Origin: Chrysophaeum taylorii
Lineage: Eukaryota > Sar > Pelagophyceae > Pelagomonadales > Pelagomonadaceae
Direction: 5' to 3'
Length of the DNA: 64,000 nt
NCBI GenBank assembly: GCA_029834535.1
Contig: JAQMWT010000674.1
Coordinates: forward strand, 62,001 to 126,000
Position numbers and translations under genes: made by a program. This document shows, one piece after another, positions 12,683-23,164 of the stretch. The notes under the pieces are model-generated. The model worked only from the letters and a program-made list of their open reading frames with translations. It made no database searches and was not told the origin of the DNA. The first letter of the stretch is position 1. Each line of letters opens with the position of its first letter.

Positions 12683-13218
12683 GTGCTTCTTTCTTTTCTT
12701 GAGCCTTTTTTTTTAACTACTTCAACCACCAGAGTGTGACCGACCGCATATGATGTCACTGAAGTTCTTATTCTCTCTCTCGGTTACACACACGAGTTCG
12801 TCTCGAAGAATGAACGCGGTGCCTGCCTGCCTGCCTGCCCGCCTGCCTGCGGAATGAGAGAAGATGCGTGCGACCACCTCTGCGAACTCGACGCGGACCG
12901 GCACCTTGGAGACAAACACACCGTCGAAAGCTACTTCACTCAACTGTCTTGGGGTCGCCTGCTATAATAAAAAGGCGAGTGTGAACGCGCAGGGCGCTCC
13001 ATGCTTAATGCGGCCTGTGGATGGATTACGCTGCCTGTCTTCTTTGGCACAAGTGCGAGCGGAAGGAAACACGCTCTCGCCTGCTGCCACCACCAATATT
13101 GGGAGGAGGAGGATTCATCACAATTGAGAAGGAAGCCGTCATGGCATCAACAGCAGCATCACGGTGGGTGGGACCGACCGCCCGTCCCTTCCACTGAGGC
13201 TTTGTAAAAATTAGTTTA
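12683..13218. other. Intergenic region between two minus-strand genes
   Basis: This 536-bp gap separates the kinase start from the stop of the upstream coiled-coil gene and should hold the kinase promoter. It contains a (TGCC)n-like run at about 12826-12851. No supported coding sequence or RNA gene is seen. Confidence 0.5.
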
Positions 13219-16200
13219 CTACTCTGGCATATTGGGTTGGACGAGGTCGGGCGAGAGGATGGACCAGTCGTCTCGGATAAAGTCCCAGGTCGGTTCCCAG
13301 CCGGGGACCGGGAGGAGGTCGGGGTCTTTGACCTCATCGGGCCTGAGCTTGCCATTTTTCAATTGGGCCGCCACTTGCTTGACTTGAATGCCGCGGAGAT
13401 GGTGGACAGCGTCAAAATAAGTCCGCAGGAGCGCCCACTTGTCGAGGATAATGCGGAGCTGGAGACAGGGCCTCGATAGGCCGTTCCTGGCGACCTCGAC
13501 GCGGTAGGCCTCGATCGCGCGGGTCGTCTTGAACGCGAGCGCTCTCGCGTCCTCGAGGGCGTCGGACGCGGTGCCTTGCGTGAATTGAGCTTCCAAGTCG
13601 TCGAGATATGTTTCGATGGGCGGAACGTAGGCGTCCCAGACCGCAAAGAACTGTGCAACCATCGCCTTGATGTTGGCGATGAGCGGCTCCTTTTTGGTGG
13701 TTTTGCGATGGTGGCTGATGACGCCGATCATGTCGTGAAAGCTGAGCTGGTCGAGACCAGTCTGGGCAGCCTTGTCGAGCGGGAGCCGCACGCCGGCGCC
13801 GCCCTCGGCGCGCCTCAGACTTTCGGCATAGGCCTGCGTGAGCCGGAGGTGTCCCTCCGCGAGCTGCGTCGCAGTCGCCTTGAGGACCTCGGGCTCGGCG
13901 CCGGGGTCGAGGGGCGGGACGTCCGATTTGATTGCCAGAGCTTGGCGCAGCGTGTCGAAGGCGCTGACAGTCCGGAGACCGAGTTTGGCCCCACAAAACA
14001 GGACGGCCGAGGTCTCGGTGACGCGGACCGCAGTCTGCTGCCGAGCCCTCACGGCTCTCGCCCAGTGTCGCATATAGACGTCGAGCGCGGCGTCGACGTC
14101 GACGTCGTCGGTCGAGTCCTGACGCTCGAGGTCGTTGAGGTCACCCAGAACCTCTTCGAGCTCGATCGAGTTCGGATCGAGGCGGTCGTCGAAGAGGTCG
14201 TGGACGGCCGCCTCGAGGGTCTCGATGGGTGCGTACCAGAACTCGCACTCGGACGGGCCGTGTCCGGTCGCGCGCGTGACCGGCCACAGAGGGCCGTCGT
14301 CGGTCTCGCGGACCAAATCGCGCAGCAGGAGCACGGCCCGGACGTAAAAGGAAACGGCAGCCTCGTTGTGCGCATACAATATGGCGTCGAGTTCGGGGTC
14401 ACTCCCCTTGTTGTTGTTGTCGTCGGGCGGGAGGGTCTTCTCGCCGCCGCCGCCGCCGCCGCCCGAAAAGACGAAGAAGAGCCTCGCGCGAGGCAAGAGA
14501 CCGGAAAAATGTCGCGCGTTGAGGTAGAGGTCGTGGAGCGCTCTTTCGGCGACCGAGGGCACGCCCAGCTTGGCGAGGTAGGACGCGTGGACAAAGTGCG
14601 GAAACGGTATCTTCTTGGTGGTCGAATCCAAGAGCAGCCGCTCCTCGTAGACGAGCGCGACGAGATTCAGGAGGCGCGCTGGCGAAAAGTAGATGCGGCG
14701 CGACCGCACGGCGCCTCGGCCCCCGACGTAGCCGCGGCGCATGCGCAGCCGCACGGCGGCGGGGGGACCCTGCTCTTCGCAGACGCGGCGGCGCCACGCT
14801 CGGGCGAGCCTGCCGATCGCGAGGCTGCGTTGGAGGCGCTCGACCGCCGCCCACGAGGGCGGCTCGCAGAAGTCGGTGCACACGAGCTCGAGGCTGCGCA
14901 TCTCGCGCAGACATGCAACGACGAAATCGCCCGGCGCGAGGTGGCCTTTGGCGACGCGAAAGGCGACGCCACCCTCGCCCGAGCCTTGGGGAAAGTCGCG
15001 ACCGAGCTCGTACGATAGCATCCGCGCGCGCTGGAGTTCGACGAGAAGCCGGCGATAGGCGACGAGCGGCTGGATGCCGTCGATATCCTCGAGGAGATTT
15101 TTCTTTTGCGTCGCGACGCCGATCGCGAGCGCGAGCTGGTCGCGCGCGGCGGCGAACGCGGATCGAGACTCGTCGGGTAGCGCGTCCTGGACGCGGTCGA
15201 GGACAGGTCGCATGAGATGTGCGCGCACGTAGACGGCCGCGCCGAGGAGGTGGCGATCGCGCGCTGGAAGTGCGAGGTCGGGCATGGCGGCGACGTATTG
15301 CGGCAGCCGCAGGGCTTTTGCGAAGAAGTCGAACTTTTCGGCAATTTCGATGAAGGCCTCGTAGTCGACCCGGCCCTTGGCCTTGGCGTGCGCTTCGCGG
15401 AAGAGGAAGCACGCGAGTACGGTGGACGCCGTGGGATACAAGGTTCTCACGATAGAAACGAATTGCGGCAAGTCGACCGCGGGCGGCGGTTCGTGCGGCT
15501 CGAGGCGTTTGACGTGCGTCGTCGCCGACGGCGGCTCGCGGCCCGTCCCGTAGTCTGGCGCGTGCGCCGCGATCGTCCCCGCGAGCGCCGTCTCGAACAT
15601 GAGCCGCACGACCGCGCGGCGGTGCGCCTGCTCCTCGCGGTAGAGATGCGTCAGCACGCGCATCCACAGCGCGAGGTCGACGCACTCGATCGCCGCGTCG
15701 CGAGCGGCAGCAGCAGCTGCGGCGTCGTCTTCGGGGCGCCGCCACTTGGCGAGGCGGCCGTCGGCTTGGACCGCAATCGCGCGCGTCGCGTCGAGCGCGC
15801 CCTTGCGGAGCTTGGCGTTGGTGTTGAGCAGTACCCGTTCGGTCGCCTCGACGGCGGCGTCGACGTGCACCCAGAGCGACTGCTGGCCGCCGCACGCGAG
15901 GGCGTCGTGGTCCTCCTGCGAGGCCAGCCGCGTCCAGACGTCGTCGGTCGCGTCCGCAACCAAGCCCCGGAGTCGCCGGGCCTCGCTCTCGGCACCTTGG
16001 ACTTGGGTCCGCAAGGAGGAGTGCGAGCCCGTCGCGCGCCACGACGCGCCGAGCTGCTCGCGCAGCACCTCGCCAGCGACCTGCTTGATTGTTGCGAGGC
16101 AATAGAGCGCGAATGCGAGGAAGTCGCCGCCGTGGGTTTCGTCGAGCAGCGCCCAAAAGAGCGTGGCCTCGTCGTCGGCCTCGCGAGCGAGCAGCTTGAC

Positions 16201-17964
16201 TCCGTAGTACAGACCCCAGCGGTCTTCGTCGGCGCTCGCGACGACGCGCCGCCGCTCGACGACGTCGAGCGCATCGAGCTCGCGGCGAGGCGGTTCGAAG
16301 AAGGCGTACGTTACCTCGGGCATTCGCGGCACGCGGCCGAGGGCGTGGTCGACCAACAGGCCGTTGAGGATGGCGCGCGCGCAGCGCCGTACCCAGGTCG
16401 GGGGTCTCGAGGGCCGATGCCCCCCGAGGTGCGGGAGCAGCACGCGGTAGCCGTGGCACACGAGCCTCGGTGGCTCGGGGTCCCCCTCGACGGCCGCGCG
16501 GATGTTGGCCACGTCGTCGAGAGACTTGCGGCACATAGCACAGAGCGTTGATATCTTGATCTCGCCCTCGTCGTTCTCCTCCTCCTCCTCCTCCTCCGTG
16601 AGTTGTTGTTGTTGTTGTTCTTGCTTTTTTTTTTTGTGTCGTGGATCATTCTCCTCGAGGAGCTCCTCGTCTCTCAAACGTATGGCTTCTCGGGCCGAAA
16701 GGTCGGCCACGATTCCGTCCTTCTCCACGAGCGTCTCGCGGAGGTGCGCGATTTCGTCCCTCGCCAGCCTCGCTTCGGCCTCGAGAATCGGCACGCGTGC
16801 CGCCACCTGTCTGAGCGACCTGAGCTCTTCGACCTCGGCGGTCGCGGCTTTGAGCTTTTCCTCGAGCCGGGCCACGCGGTCTTTGAGATCAGCCTTGCTC
16901 GTGCTCTCCGAGCTCTGCTGCATGTCTCGAAACACTCCGTTCAACGCTCGCACCATGTCGCTCGCGCGGCACGCCGCGTCCTCGCGCTCGCGCTGGACCG
17001 ACTCTCGTCGTGCGAGGTCTTTTTTGTGGACCTCCTTGAGTCGCTCGACATCGTCGCGGTGCGCGGCCTCGAGCGCGGCGACGACGCCGTCGTTCGCCGC
17101 GATCGCGTCGTCCTTCGCGCGTCTGCACGCCGTCAGCTCCTCGACGGCCGCATCCAGCTGCCACAGGGCGTCCGACTGCAGCCGGCACACCCGCTCGAAT
17201 GCCATGCTCGTGCGCCGCCGCAGCTTGTCCAGCAAGCGCCCGTGCTCCACGCACCCCACGGTGGCCTGGTTCGCGAGAGCGCCGCACGTCGCGTTCGTCC
17301 ATTTGTGCTCGAACAGCGACAGGGCTAAGGCCTCCCGCGCCTCGCGCCACGACGCCTTGGACATCCACTCCACCTCGTCGACCGCGGACCTCAGCGCCTT
17401 GCGCTCGTCGAAGGCCGTGTCGACCCTCGTGCAATACGACAAAAAGTCGCTCCCGAACTCGGAAGCGTCGTCTTCTCCCCGTGAATTCGCCTCGGCGAGC
17501 CGGTCGATCGTCTCCACAAATCCGCCCCCCTCGACCGCGCGCATCGCCCGGTCGTACGTCCGCTCGAGCTCGACGGCCTCTTTCCGCAAACTGGGTTTAT
17601 CGGGAGCTGTCAGCATCGACGTCAGCGCTTCGCTCGCCCGTTGCCGCCGAGCCTTCGTCGGCTTGGCCGCGACGGTGCTCGGGCGCTCGCGCCTCAGGAC
17701 GGGCAAGCTCGTGTGCCGTACAAACCGCTCGTAGAGACCCGACGACGACGACAACAACGTCTCCTCGTCGTCGGCCTTGGCCCAGAGGTTCCCGTCCACG
17801 TGTGCAAACAGTGATTCCGGCACGCTACTTGTCGTCGTCGTCTTCGTCGGAACTCTCCTCCGCCGCGCCGTCCCGAGTGTCTCGGGGTCCACACCCTCGT
17901 GGATCTCTCCGAGCGCTAGCCTGGGCCCGAACTGCTGCGCCAGCGACGACGACGACGACGCCAT
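13219..17964 (-). CDS. Large uncharacterised coiled-coil protein (1,581 aa)
   Basis: I do not recognise this family. After a serine-rich start, residues about 260-450 are charged and heptad-like, consistent with a coiled coil. A run of K, Q and E follows, then a CAMC pair in a short segment ending RKSLDDVANI. The central part (about 860-930) has an F-x-x-E-A-H...D-Y-E-A-F pattern that faintly resembles degenerate EF-hands. A basic patch reading LARAWRRRV near residue 1085 could be IQ-like. A short glycine run lies near 1185. There is no membrane segment or signal peptide. The overall look is that of cytoskeletal or axoneme-associated proteins of protists, but that is inference only. The reading frame is uninterrupted, and the start is the first ATG, 37 bp downstream of nothing recognisable. 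Confidence 0.8.
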   Translation of the reverse strand: MASSSSSLAQQFGPRLALGEIHEGVDPETLGTARRRRVPTKTTTTSSVPESLFAHVDGNLWAKADDEETLLSSSSGLYERFVRHTSLPVLRRERPSTVAAKPTKARRQRASEALTSMLTAPDKPSLRKEAVELERTYDRAMRAVEGGGFVETIDRLAEANSRGEDDASEFGSDFLSYCTRVDTAFDERKALRSAVDEVEWMSKASWREAREALALSLFEHKWTNATCGALANQATVGCVEHGRLLDKLRRRTSMAFERVCRLQSDALWQLDAAVEELTACRRAKDDAIAANDGVVAALEAAHRDDVERLKEVHKKDLARRESVQREREDAACRASDMVRALNGVFRDMQQSSESTSKADLKDRVARLEEKLKAATAEVEELRSLRQVAARVPILEAEARLARDEIAHLRETLVEKDGIVADLSAREAIRLRDEELLEENDPRHKKKKQEQQQQQLTEEEEEEENDEGEIKISTLCAMCRKSLDDVANIRAAVEGDPEPPRLVCHGYRVLLPHLGGHRPSRPPTWVRRCARAILNGLLVDHALGRVPRMPEVTYAFFEPPRRELDALDVVERRRVVASADEDRWGLYYGVKLLAREADDEATLFWALLDETHGGDFLAFALYCLATIKQVAGEVLREQLGASWRATGSHSSLRTQVQGAESEARRLRGLVADATDDVWTRLASQEDHDALACGGQQSLWVHVDAAVEATERVLLNTNAKLRKGALDATRAIAVQADGRLAKWRRPEDDAAAAAAARDAAIECVDLALWMRVLTHLYREEQAHRRAVVRLMFETALAGTIAAHAPDYGTGREPPSATTHVKRLEPHEPPPAVDLPQFVSIVRTLYPTASTVLACFLFREAHAKAKGRVDYEAFIEIAEKFDFFAKALRLPQYVAAMPDLALPARDRHLLGAAVYVRAHLMRPVLDRVQDALPDESRSAFAAARDQLALAIGVATQKKNLLEDIDGIQPLVAYRRLLVELQRARMLSYELGRDFPQGSGEGGVAFRVAKGHLAPGDFVVACLREMRSLELVCTDFCEPPSWAAVERLQRSLAIGRLARAWRRRVCEEQGPPAAVRLRMRRGYVGGRGAVRSRRIYFSPARLLNLVALVYEERLLLDSTTKKIPFPHFVHASYLAKLGVPSVAERALHDLYLNARHFSGLLPRARLFFVFSGGGGGGGEKTLPPDDNNNKGSDPELDAILYAHNEAAVSFYVRAVLLLRDLVRETDDGPLWPVTRATGHGPSECEFWYAPIETLEAAVHDLFDDRLDPNSIELEEVLGDLNDLERQDSTDDVDVDAALDVYMRHWARAVRARQQTAVRVTETSAVLFCGAKLGLRTVSAFDTLRQALAIKSDVPPLDPGAEPEVLKATATQLAEGHLRLTQAYAESLRRAEGGAGVRLPLDKAAQTGLDQLSFHDMIGVISHHRKTTKKEPLIANIKAMVAQFFAVWDAYVPPIETYLDDLEAQFTQGTASDALEDARALAFKTTRAIEAYRVEVARNGLSRPCLQLRIILDKWALLRTYFDAVHHLRGIQVKQVAAQLKNGKLRPDEVKDPDLLPVPGWEPTWDFIRDDWSILSPDLVQPNMPE

Positions 17965-18433
17965 CCCACTCTTCTACTTCTTAACGCGCTGCGCCCGTCG
18001 CACAATAATATCCTTTGGGACAGACTTGTTATAATAGTAACCACCGCGCGCAAAGCTTCTTGTTCTTGTTGTTGTTGTTGTTCAAGGCAGGCAGGAGGGT
18101 TTTAAGTCATCATCAGCCAGCCCAAGAAGATCGACTTGATTTCGTGCGGCGCCGGCGGTGGCGTCGAATAGTAGTGCGCATCACAAGAGAGGCACGGACC
18201 GTCGCGGAGACCTTAGGCGGCGAAGCCGCCGCCGCGGTCGTCGAGCCCATCCTTGTTGGTGCGTTTCGACGAAATCAATCAATCAATCAATCAGGCATCG
18301 CCCATGATGGATCTGGATGTCAGTCAGAAAGTCAGGATGCGGCTCGTCGTCGCGGTCGGGGCGAGAAGAAGAGGAAATAGGTTTTTTTTTTCCCGTACTT
18401 TGCGAGGTGGCGGCAAGCAGAGGAGGTTTGCGG
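17965..18433. other. Intergenic region with microsatellites
   Basis: This stretch holds a TTG/TTC run near 18060-18085 and an (AATC)n run near 18277-18293. It lies between the start of the coiled-coil gene and the stop of the TPR gene. No coding sequence is supported. Confidence 0.45.
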
Positions 18434-19732
18434 TCAGGCGGGGATCTTTGGAGAGGCACGTGGTTGGTCGAGATCCCTCGAGGAGGATGAGTGGGTGACG
18501 ACGGTGGCCTGGTCGTCGTCCTCGTCGACGTCGGGAAGGCCTTGAGTGCTGGTGTCGCCGCCGGCGTGGGGCGTCTCGTCGTCTTCGGGCGGCGCAGCGC
18601 TTTGGGAGTCGTCGGGTGGTTCGACGTGCAAGAGGAGGCCGTCCTTGGCGAGGCGGGTCTCGGCCTTGCGGTAGGCGTCGTCCTTGGGGTCGGGCGGGTA
18701 AAGAGAGGCGAGCAGGTGGGCGGCGCGAGCGCGCTGAGGCGCCGGCCACGAGTTCGCGAGGAGCGCGTTGCAGAGGGTTCCGCGGACCGCATCGATCGAG
18801 GCGTTGGCGACGGGGGAGGACCGGTCGCGGAGCGGCTCGAGGTCGCGCGCGCAGAGGAGGTCGTCGGGCTTGGTCGCGACGAGGATATCCGCCTTGCCGA
18901 GCTTGGCGCGCCAGTAAGCGACGAAGGCCTCGACCTTGCGAACGGTCGCCTTGACCCTGAGGGACTCGTCCTCGGCCGTCGTTTTCGTCGAGGTATCACC
19001 CATCAGCACCGCGTCGGCGTCGTCGTAGGCTGCCGAGGCCGCGACGAGCGACGCGTCCGAAGCGCCCGCGGCGCGCGCGACGCCGAGCGACGCCGCGCTT
19101 CTGTTGCACAGGACCTGGCGCCGGAGCTGACGGAGCTCGGCGTTCCGCGGCTCGCACACCGTCAGCGCCTCGGTGTAGGCCGCGACGGCTTTCTCATAGT
19201 CTCCGCGCTTGAAGTAGGCGTTTCCCTTCTCCTTGAGCGCGATACCGCCGATCCGAGACTCGTCGTTTTGCACTTTGGTTGCTGTCTCCTCCGACGCCGA
19301 CCGCGCGCGCACTTTTTCGAGGTAATTCGCGACCATAGCCTTGCTCGGGCCCAAGGCGGCGCGCAGCTTTGACGACTCCTTCGTCGGCGGAGTCTTTTTC
19401 TTGTGGAGTCCGTTCGTCGCGCTCTGCGCCGGCCGGCTGTCGCCGTCGCCCCGCCGCATTCGCCGCTCCGTCCGCGGCGCCGGCGCCTCCGGCGGTAATA
19501 CAACAGTCTCTTCCTCCTCGCTCACGTGGGAATCCTCCTCATCCTTCGCCGCGGTCTTCGCCTCCTCCGCCTCCTCATCCTCCTCCTCCTCGGACGCCTT
19601 GGTCGGTCCTTCGGTCGCTTCCTCCGCTCTGGTAGCTCCCTTCTCTTGCCTCCTCCGTCCTTCCGGCTCGACCCGCCCGGGCTCATCCCCCCGTCGCCCG
19701 CTTCGGGGCTTGGCGCTCTTTTTCCTCGCCAT
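18434..19732 (-). CDS. TPR-domain protein with charged N-terminus (432 aa)
   Basis: The first roughly 130 residues are low-complexity and rich in K, R and E, with several basic clusters typical of nuclear or nucleolar proteins. Residues about 155-240 match tetratricopeptide repeats (ALKEKGNAYFKRGDYEKAVA, then an AYTEAL/LCNRSAASL pair), like the TPR1 type found in co-chaperones that bind Hsp70/Hsp90 tails. Whether a carboxylate-clamp function is kept cannot be judged. The C-terminus is acidic and serine-rich. The frame is intact. The TPR call is secure; a specific ortholog cannot be given. Confidence 0.8.
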   Translation of the reverse strand: MARKKSAKPRSGRRGDEPGRVEPEGRRRQEKGATRAEEATEGPTKASEEEEDEEAEEAKTAAKDEEDSHVSEEEETVVLPPEAPAPRTERRMRRGDGDSRPAQSATNGLHKKKTPPTKESSKLRAALGPSKAMVANYLEKVRARSASEETATKVQNDESRIGGIALKEKGNAYFKRGDYEKAVAAYTEALTVCEPRNAELRQLRRQVLCNRSAASLGVARAAGASDASLVAASAAYDDADAVLMGDTSTKTTAEDESLRVKATVRKVEAFVAYWRAKLGKADILVATKPDDLLCARDLEPLRDRSSPVANASIDAVRGTLCNALLANSWPAPQRARAAHLLASLYPPDPKDDAYRKAETRLAKDGLLLHVEPPDDSQSAAPPEDDETPHAGGDTSTQGLPDVDEDDDQATVVTHSSSSRDLDQPRASPKIPA

Positions 19733-19864
19733 GCTCGGACGACGAGAAGGTTACGCGGTATGTTTTCTCAATTTTGGGTCACCCCAAGGGTAAGTAACTA
19801 AGTCTCTTCTGTGCGCCGAACACTTTAAATTACTTACGAAAAACGTCGCGCAAAAACATCCTAC

Positions 19865-19972
19865 TGTTTTGATGGAATGAAGAGATTGAGCAGGTAAGGG
19901 GTAAGTAAATGCCATGTTCCGGTACATGGTACCGGACACACAGTCCGAGGTACCGGAACCAATCTACCAACA
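19865..19972 (-). repeat. 3' LTR of copia element C
   Basis: This 108-bp direct repeat partner of 22855-22957 begins TGTTGG and ends CA on the minus strand, the usual copia LTR termini. It contains the near-palindromic CCGGTACATGGTACCGG. It abuts the target duplication at 19860-19864. Confidence 0.88.
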
Positions 19973-19983
19973 CCGTCCCCTAA
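19973..19983 (-). promoter_or_regulatory. Polypurine tract of copia element C
   Basis: On the minus strand, AGGGGACGG lies directly upstream of the 3' LTR, the position and composition expected for the plus-strand primer of reverse transcription. Confidence 0.55.
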
Positions 19984-20098
19984 AGTTTAAGGACCAGGGG
20001 CAGGAGCAGCAGGCAGCAGATAGGCAGTGCAGCCAAAAAGGGAAATGAGCTCTGATTCGAAACTTAGAACGAGCGACCAGATGGTGCACAGAAGAACA

Positions 20099-20718
20099 TC
20101 AATCGATACCACAGCCACACAGCATGTAAACATATCCAGATACAGAGCGGAGTGGATCAGGATTTGAAGCCCAATCGGCGTCGTCGTCACAGTAGATATA
20201 AAATTGTTGCCATTTGGAGCCATCAATAGTCCAACACAAGTGACGCGAGCCGTGCAGATACTTCAGAATATGACGAACATATGTCCAGTGCTTGCTTGCG
20301 ACCAGGATTATTACCAAAACGGCAAAGCTTGAACGACTTGAAACAAAAAATCAGGTCTCGTCATAATAGCAATGAACAGTAAAATTCCAACAGTGCCTCG
20401 ATAAGGTAAAATGCTACATATAATGCCGTTCCGGAGAGTTAATTTCCGGACAAGAATCAGCTGACAGATGAACACCTGGCTGTCCTGGTGTTGAAGCAAC
20501 TTCTTGAGAAGGGCCCAGACGCGCGCAACCTTAAGCAGATCATTGATAGCTTTGGTCTGCCGTAATTGAATCGTGCGCGTTTGGCCGTTGCGAAATATCT
20601 CAAAACCAATAAAGCCAGAAGCTGAACCCAGTTCTTTCACATCAGAAGGTGAATGAACACGTGTCCGAAGGAACACATCAAGACGCTGGTAATGAATGAT
20701 GAGAGTTCGCTCGATCAA
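20099..20718 (-). pseudogene. Copia element C: RT C-terminus and RNase H, broken
   Basis: Overlapping minus-strand frames carry TRPDFLFQVVQAL, HWTYVRHILKYLHGS and DADWASNPDPLRSVSGYV. These match the copia RT connection and the start of RNase H (usual form A-K-R-L-L-R-Y-L-K-G-T and D-A-D-W-A-G...S-T-S-G-Y). At least two frames are needed, so it is disrupted. Confidence 0.8.
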
Positions 20719-21114
20719 AACACACTAGCATATCATCTACAATCACAATCAACACGATGACAACCTGCATTTGAACGTAAAACAAGTATAAGCAGCAATC
20801 GGCGTCAGTTGCCACAAAACCGAAGCCAGTAAAAATCTTACGAAGGAGGATATTCCAGCTAAGACTAGCTTGATGAGTACCATACCATGATCGTTTGAGT
20901 TTTAAAACGTGATAGCCCGAAGGTGGTTGTTGAAGAGGCCCTCCGCGGGCCAAACGTAAGCATTTTCAGAAAATGTAGCTTGTGTGAACGCATTCTTGAT
21001 ATCATCAAGTTCGACAAGTTCCCAATTGAGATGAGCGACACGACACAAAAATACTCTTACTGTAGTTGCCGTAGCAACTGGGGAATAAGTTGCGAAATAA
21101 TCGACACCATACAC
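20678..21114 (-). pseudogene. Copia element C: reverse transcriptase core, broken
   Basis: The frame 20902-21114 has YGVDYFATYSPVA and ELDDIKNAF, matching the copia Y-G-x-D-Y-x-E-T-F-A-P-V-A and D-V-x-N-A-F motifs. The frame 20678-20953 has LKLKRSWYGTHQASLSWN and a V-D-D-M-L catalytic box. A frameshift separates the two. Confidence 0.85.
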
Positions 21115-21550
21115 TTGGGTTTAACCTAATAATACCACAAGACGAGCTTTATATCTGTCAAATTCACCAGACTCCTTATACTTCTTCTTCAAAAGCCACT
21201 TGGTGCCACAAATATTGCCACTAAAATCAGGTGGGAGCCAAACGACATCCCAAGTACCAAGACGTTCAAGTGTGTGATATTCATCATTCATCGCATTGAT
21301 CCATGACTCACGTTCGGGGGATCCTAAAGCTTCGCGGACATCAACTTGATTGATGTCAGATTATTCATCAAGGGTAGACAGGAAACATAAACCAACAGTA
21401 ACAAAATAACAGAACGAACGAAGAACATTTGTAGCTGAAGTCATGGCAGTCATGATCGTTTGATGACAAGACAAAGGCAAGCGCATATAACGAGCAGTAA
21501 GTTGCCTTTGCTCCGCACGAGTGGCAACACGACGTGTGTGCCTTGTGTCA

Positions 21551-22301
21551 TCAACAATTGTGACACTTGGGACGTTTGAGGAAAGTTAACGTCCATGTGC
21601 GGTAGTCAGTGGTACCAGAAAGAGAAAGCTGACTCATGGATTTCAGAGGCGTGGATCCGTTTGCAACGTCAGTTGCGGCAAAATTGGCAACAGATGGTGA
21701 CGTGGCGGTAATGTCACATTGCATGGACTCAACGTCCATAGCTGAAGATACGGAATCACAAGAAGCCACGTCAGAATGAGGCACAGTGGCAATAACTGAG
21801 TCAGCGGCCGGTACAGGAGCTGCCGCTACGTCAACGCCCGTCAGATTATCATATCCACAGTAGGAGGGCGAGACGCGACCGTTGTAGAAGGCGAAAAAAC
21901 AAAAATATCTGTATAACGTCGCGTATCTGAGTCAGACAGAGGACTCCTGAGAGCAAAACGCTCATCAAAGATACTATTGCCCGACCATGAGGTAAAGATC
22001 CTGGCAGTGACGGCATCCATGATGTAATAACCTGGGCCGTCACGAACATAGCCAAGAAAAATGCCATTGCAACGTATACGAGGGTTTTCACCAGCTTTCT
22101 CCAGCTTGATGAGATATGCGGGACATCCCCAAACACGAAAATAGTACGTTCTTGGACGCTCACCAGTGATCGCTTCATATGGGGTGATGAAGCCAGGATA
22201 AGTAGATGTAGGAGAGCGACTTGAGACATAAGTGCACGTATCAAGCGCATACGGCCACAGCTCAATGGGTCACTGTGCAAAAGGTGAGTAGTGCACGACA
22301 A
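21551..22301 (-). pseudogene. Copia element C: integrase-RT spacer remnants
   Basis: Two minus-strand frames (21551-21784 and 21849-22301) lie between integrase and RT. They have no motif I can name. Their place fits the integrase C-terminal region and the variable linker of copia polyproteins. Confidence 0.4.
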
Positions 22302-22845
22302 TTTTCACCATCAGCGCGGTTTTTGCGTTCGGTACGTCCACGCATGCCTTTGACATTGGCAGGAGTTCTACGACGCAAAGCAATGCCGTTCTGGTTGCAA
22401 ATTTGTTGCCATTCGCCAGCATACTCGCCGGCCCGACCAATATAGATGCACTCAATTCTGTAATTTCGACTAGAAACAAACTGTAAGAACGAAGAGAGCG
22501 CAGTAGAAGCTTGACGTTTGTGCTCTAACATATCACGACGAGCGTACTGAGTGCAATCACACAAGAAAACATGACTATATTTGTAATTGCCGTACCTCGA
22601 TCGCGTACGAAATTCAAGACTGCCAGCATGTACTATAGTTGAAATGGACGCGTAGCGCGTGTGCGCGTACTTGAAGTTGGGGAGACTTGTATCGCATTGC
22701 CAAAAGCACAACCTGGACGAAAGGTCGATAATGGTCCAGTGGTAAAGTCGACATCCTGCACAATGCGAGGAAGCATCTGCATATGTCGTGAATTGATGTG
22801 GTTGAAGCGACAGTGTAGGATATCTGAGTCGATCGAAACGAACAC
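22262..22845 (-). pseudogene. Copia element C: integrase, broken
   Basis: A minus-strand frame starts with the GAG-pre-integrase pattern (HCRFNHIN, then GCAFG as the C-x-x-C-like half). The catalytic core follows in another frame, with LCDCTQYARRDML, IGRAGEYAGEWQQICNQNGIALRRRTPANVKG and TERKNR. The usual R-S-D-N-G-G-E-Y has become I-G-R-A-G-E-Y, so the second catalytic aspartate is lost. Confidence 0.78.
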
Positions 22846-22854
22846 CTGCTGCCA
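22838..22854 (-). promoter_or_regulatory. Candidate primer-binding site of copia element C
   Basis: Immediately downstream of the 5' LTR the minus strand reads TGGCAGCAGGTG. The leading TGG and partial similarity to the common plant-type initiator-tRNA site TGGTATCAGAG suggest a tRNA 3'-end primer, which differs from the A/B family below. The match is partial. Confidence 0.4.
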
Positions 22855-22957
22855 TGTTGATGGAATGAAGATTGTGCAGGTAAGGGGTAAGTAATGTCAT
22901 GTTCCGGTACATGGTACCGGACACACAGTCCGAGGTACCGGAGCCAATCTACCGACA
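22855..22957 (-). repeat. 5' LTR of copia element C
   Basis: This 103-bp copy is roughly 90% or more identical by eye to 19865-19972, with TG...CA ends, flanked on the right by the duplication CCTAC at 22958-22962. Confidence 0.88.
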
Positions 22958-23164
22958 CCTACTACTAATTATTACGAGCCCCAACAAAAAAAGGCTCCTC
23001 CTCCTCCTCCTCCAGCCCCGCGGCGGCACTGCGATTGGGATAGATACATATGCCTTCTAGCACCGCCGCCGACGCCTCCTGGTCAAACCAAACCAAACCA
23101 CGGTGCAAACGCCTCAACAACCCCACCTTGAGCCTTCGTAAGTAATTAACTATAGTAGTGTGGT

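Larger units (their letters stand above)
19860..22962 (-). mobile_element. Decayed Ty1/copia element C with short LTRs and 5-bp target duplication
   Basis: The element spans 19865-22957 and is flanked by a perfect 5-bp duplication CCTAC (19860-19864 and 22958-22962). It has two direct LTRs of 108 and 103 bp that read TGTTGGTAGATTGG...CA (5' copy TGTCGG) on the minus strand. Integrase, RT and RNase H remains follow in copia order on the minus strand. Gag and protease are missing: the integrase zinc-binding region begins within tens of bases of the 5' LTR. Many stops and frameshifts show it is dead. Base composition is clearly more AT-rich than the flanking genes. Confidence 0.88.

Noticed and set aside
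13576-16551. Plus-strand ORFs of 480 and 444 codons opposite the coiled-coil gene
   Set aside because: Their composition mirrors the minus-strand codons and no domain is recognisable.
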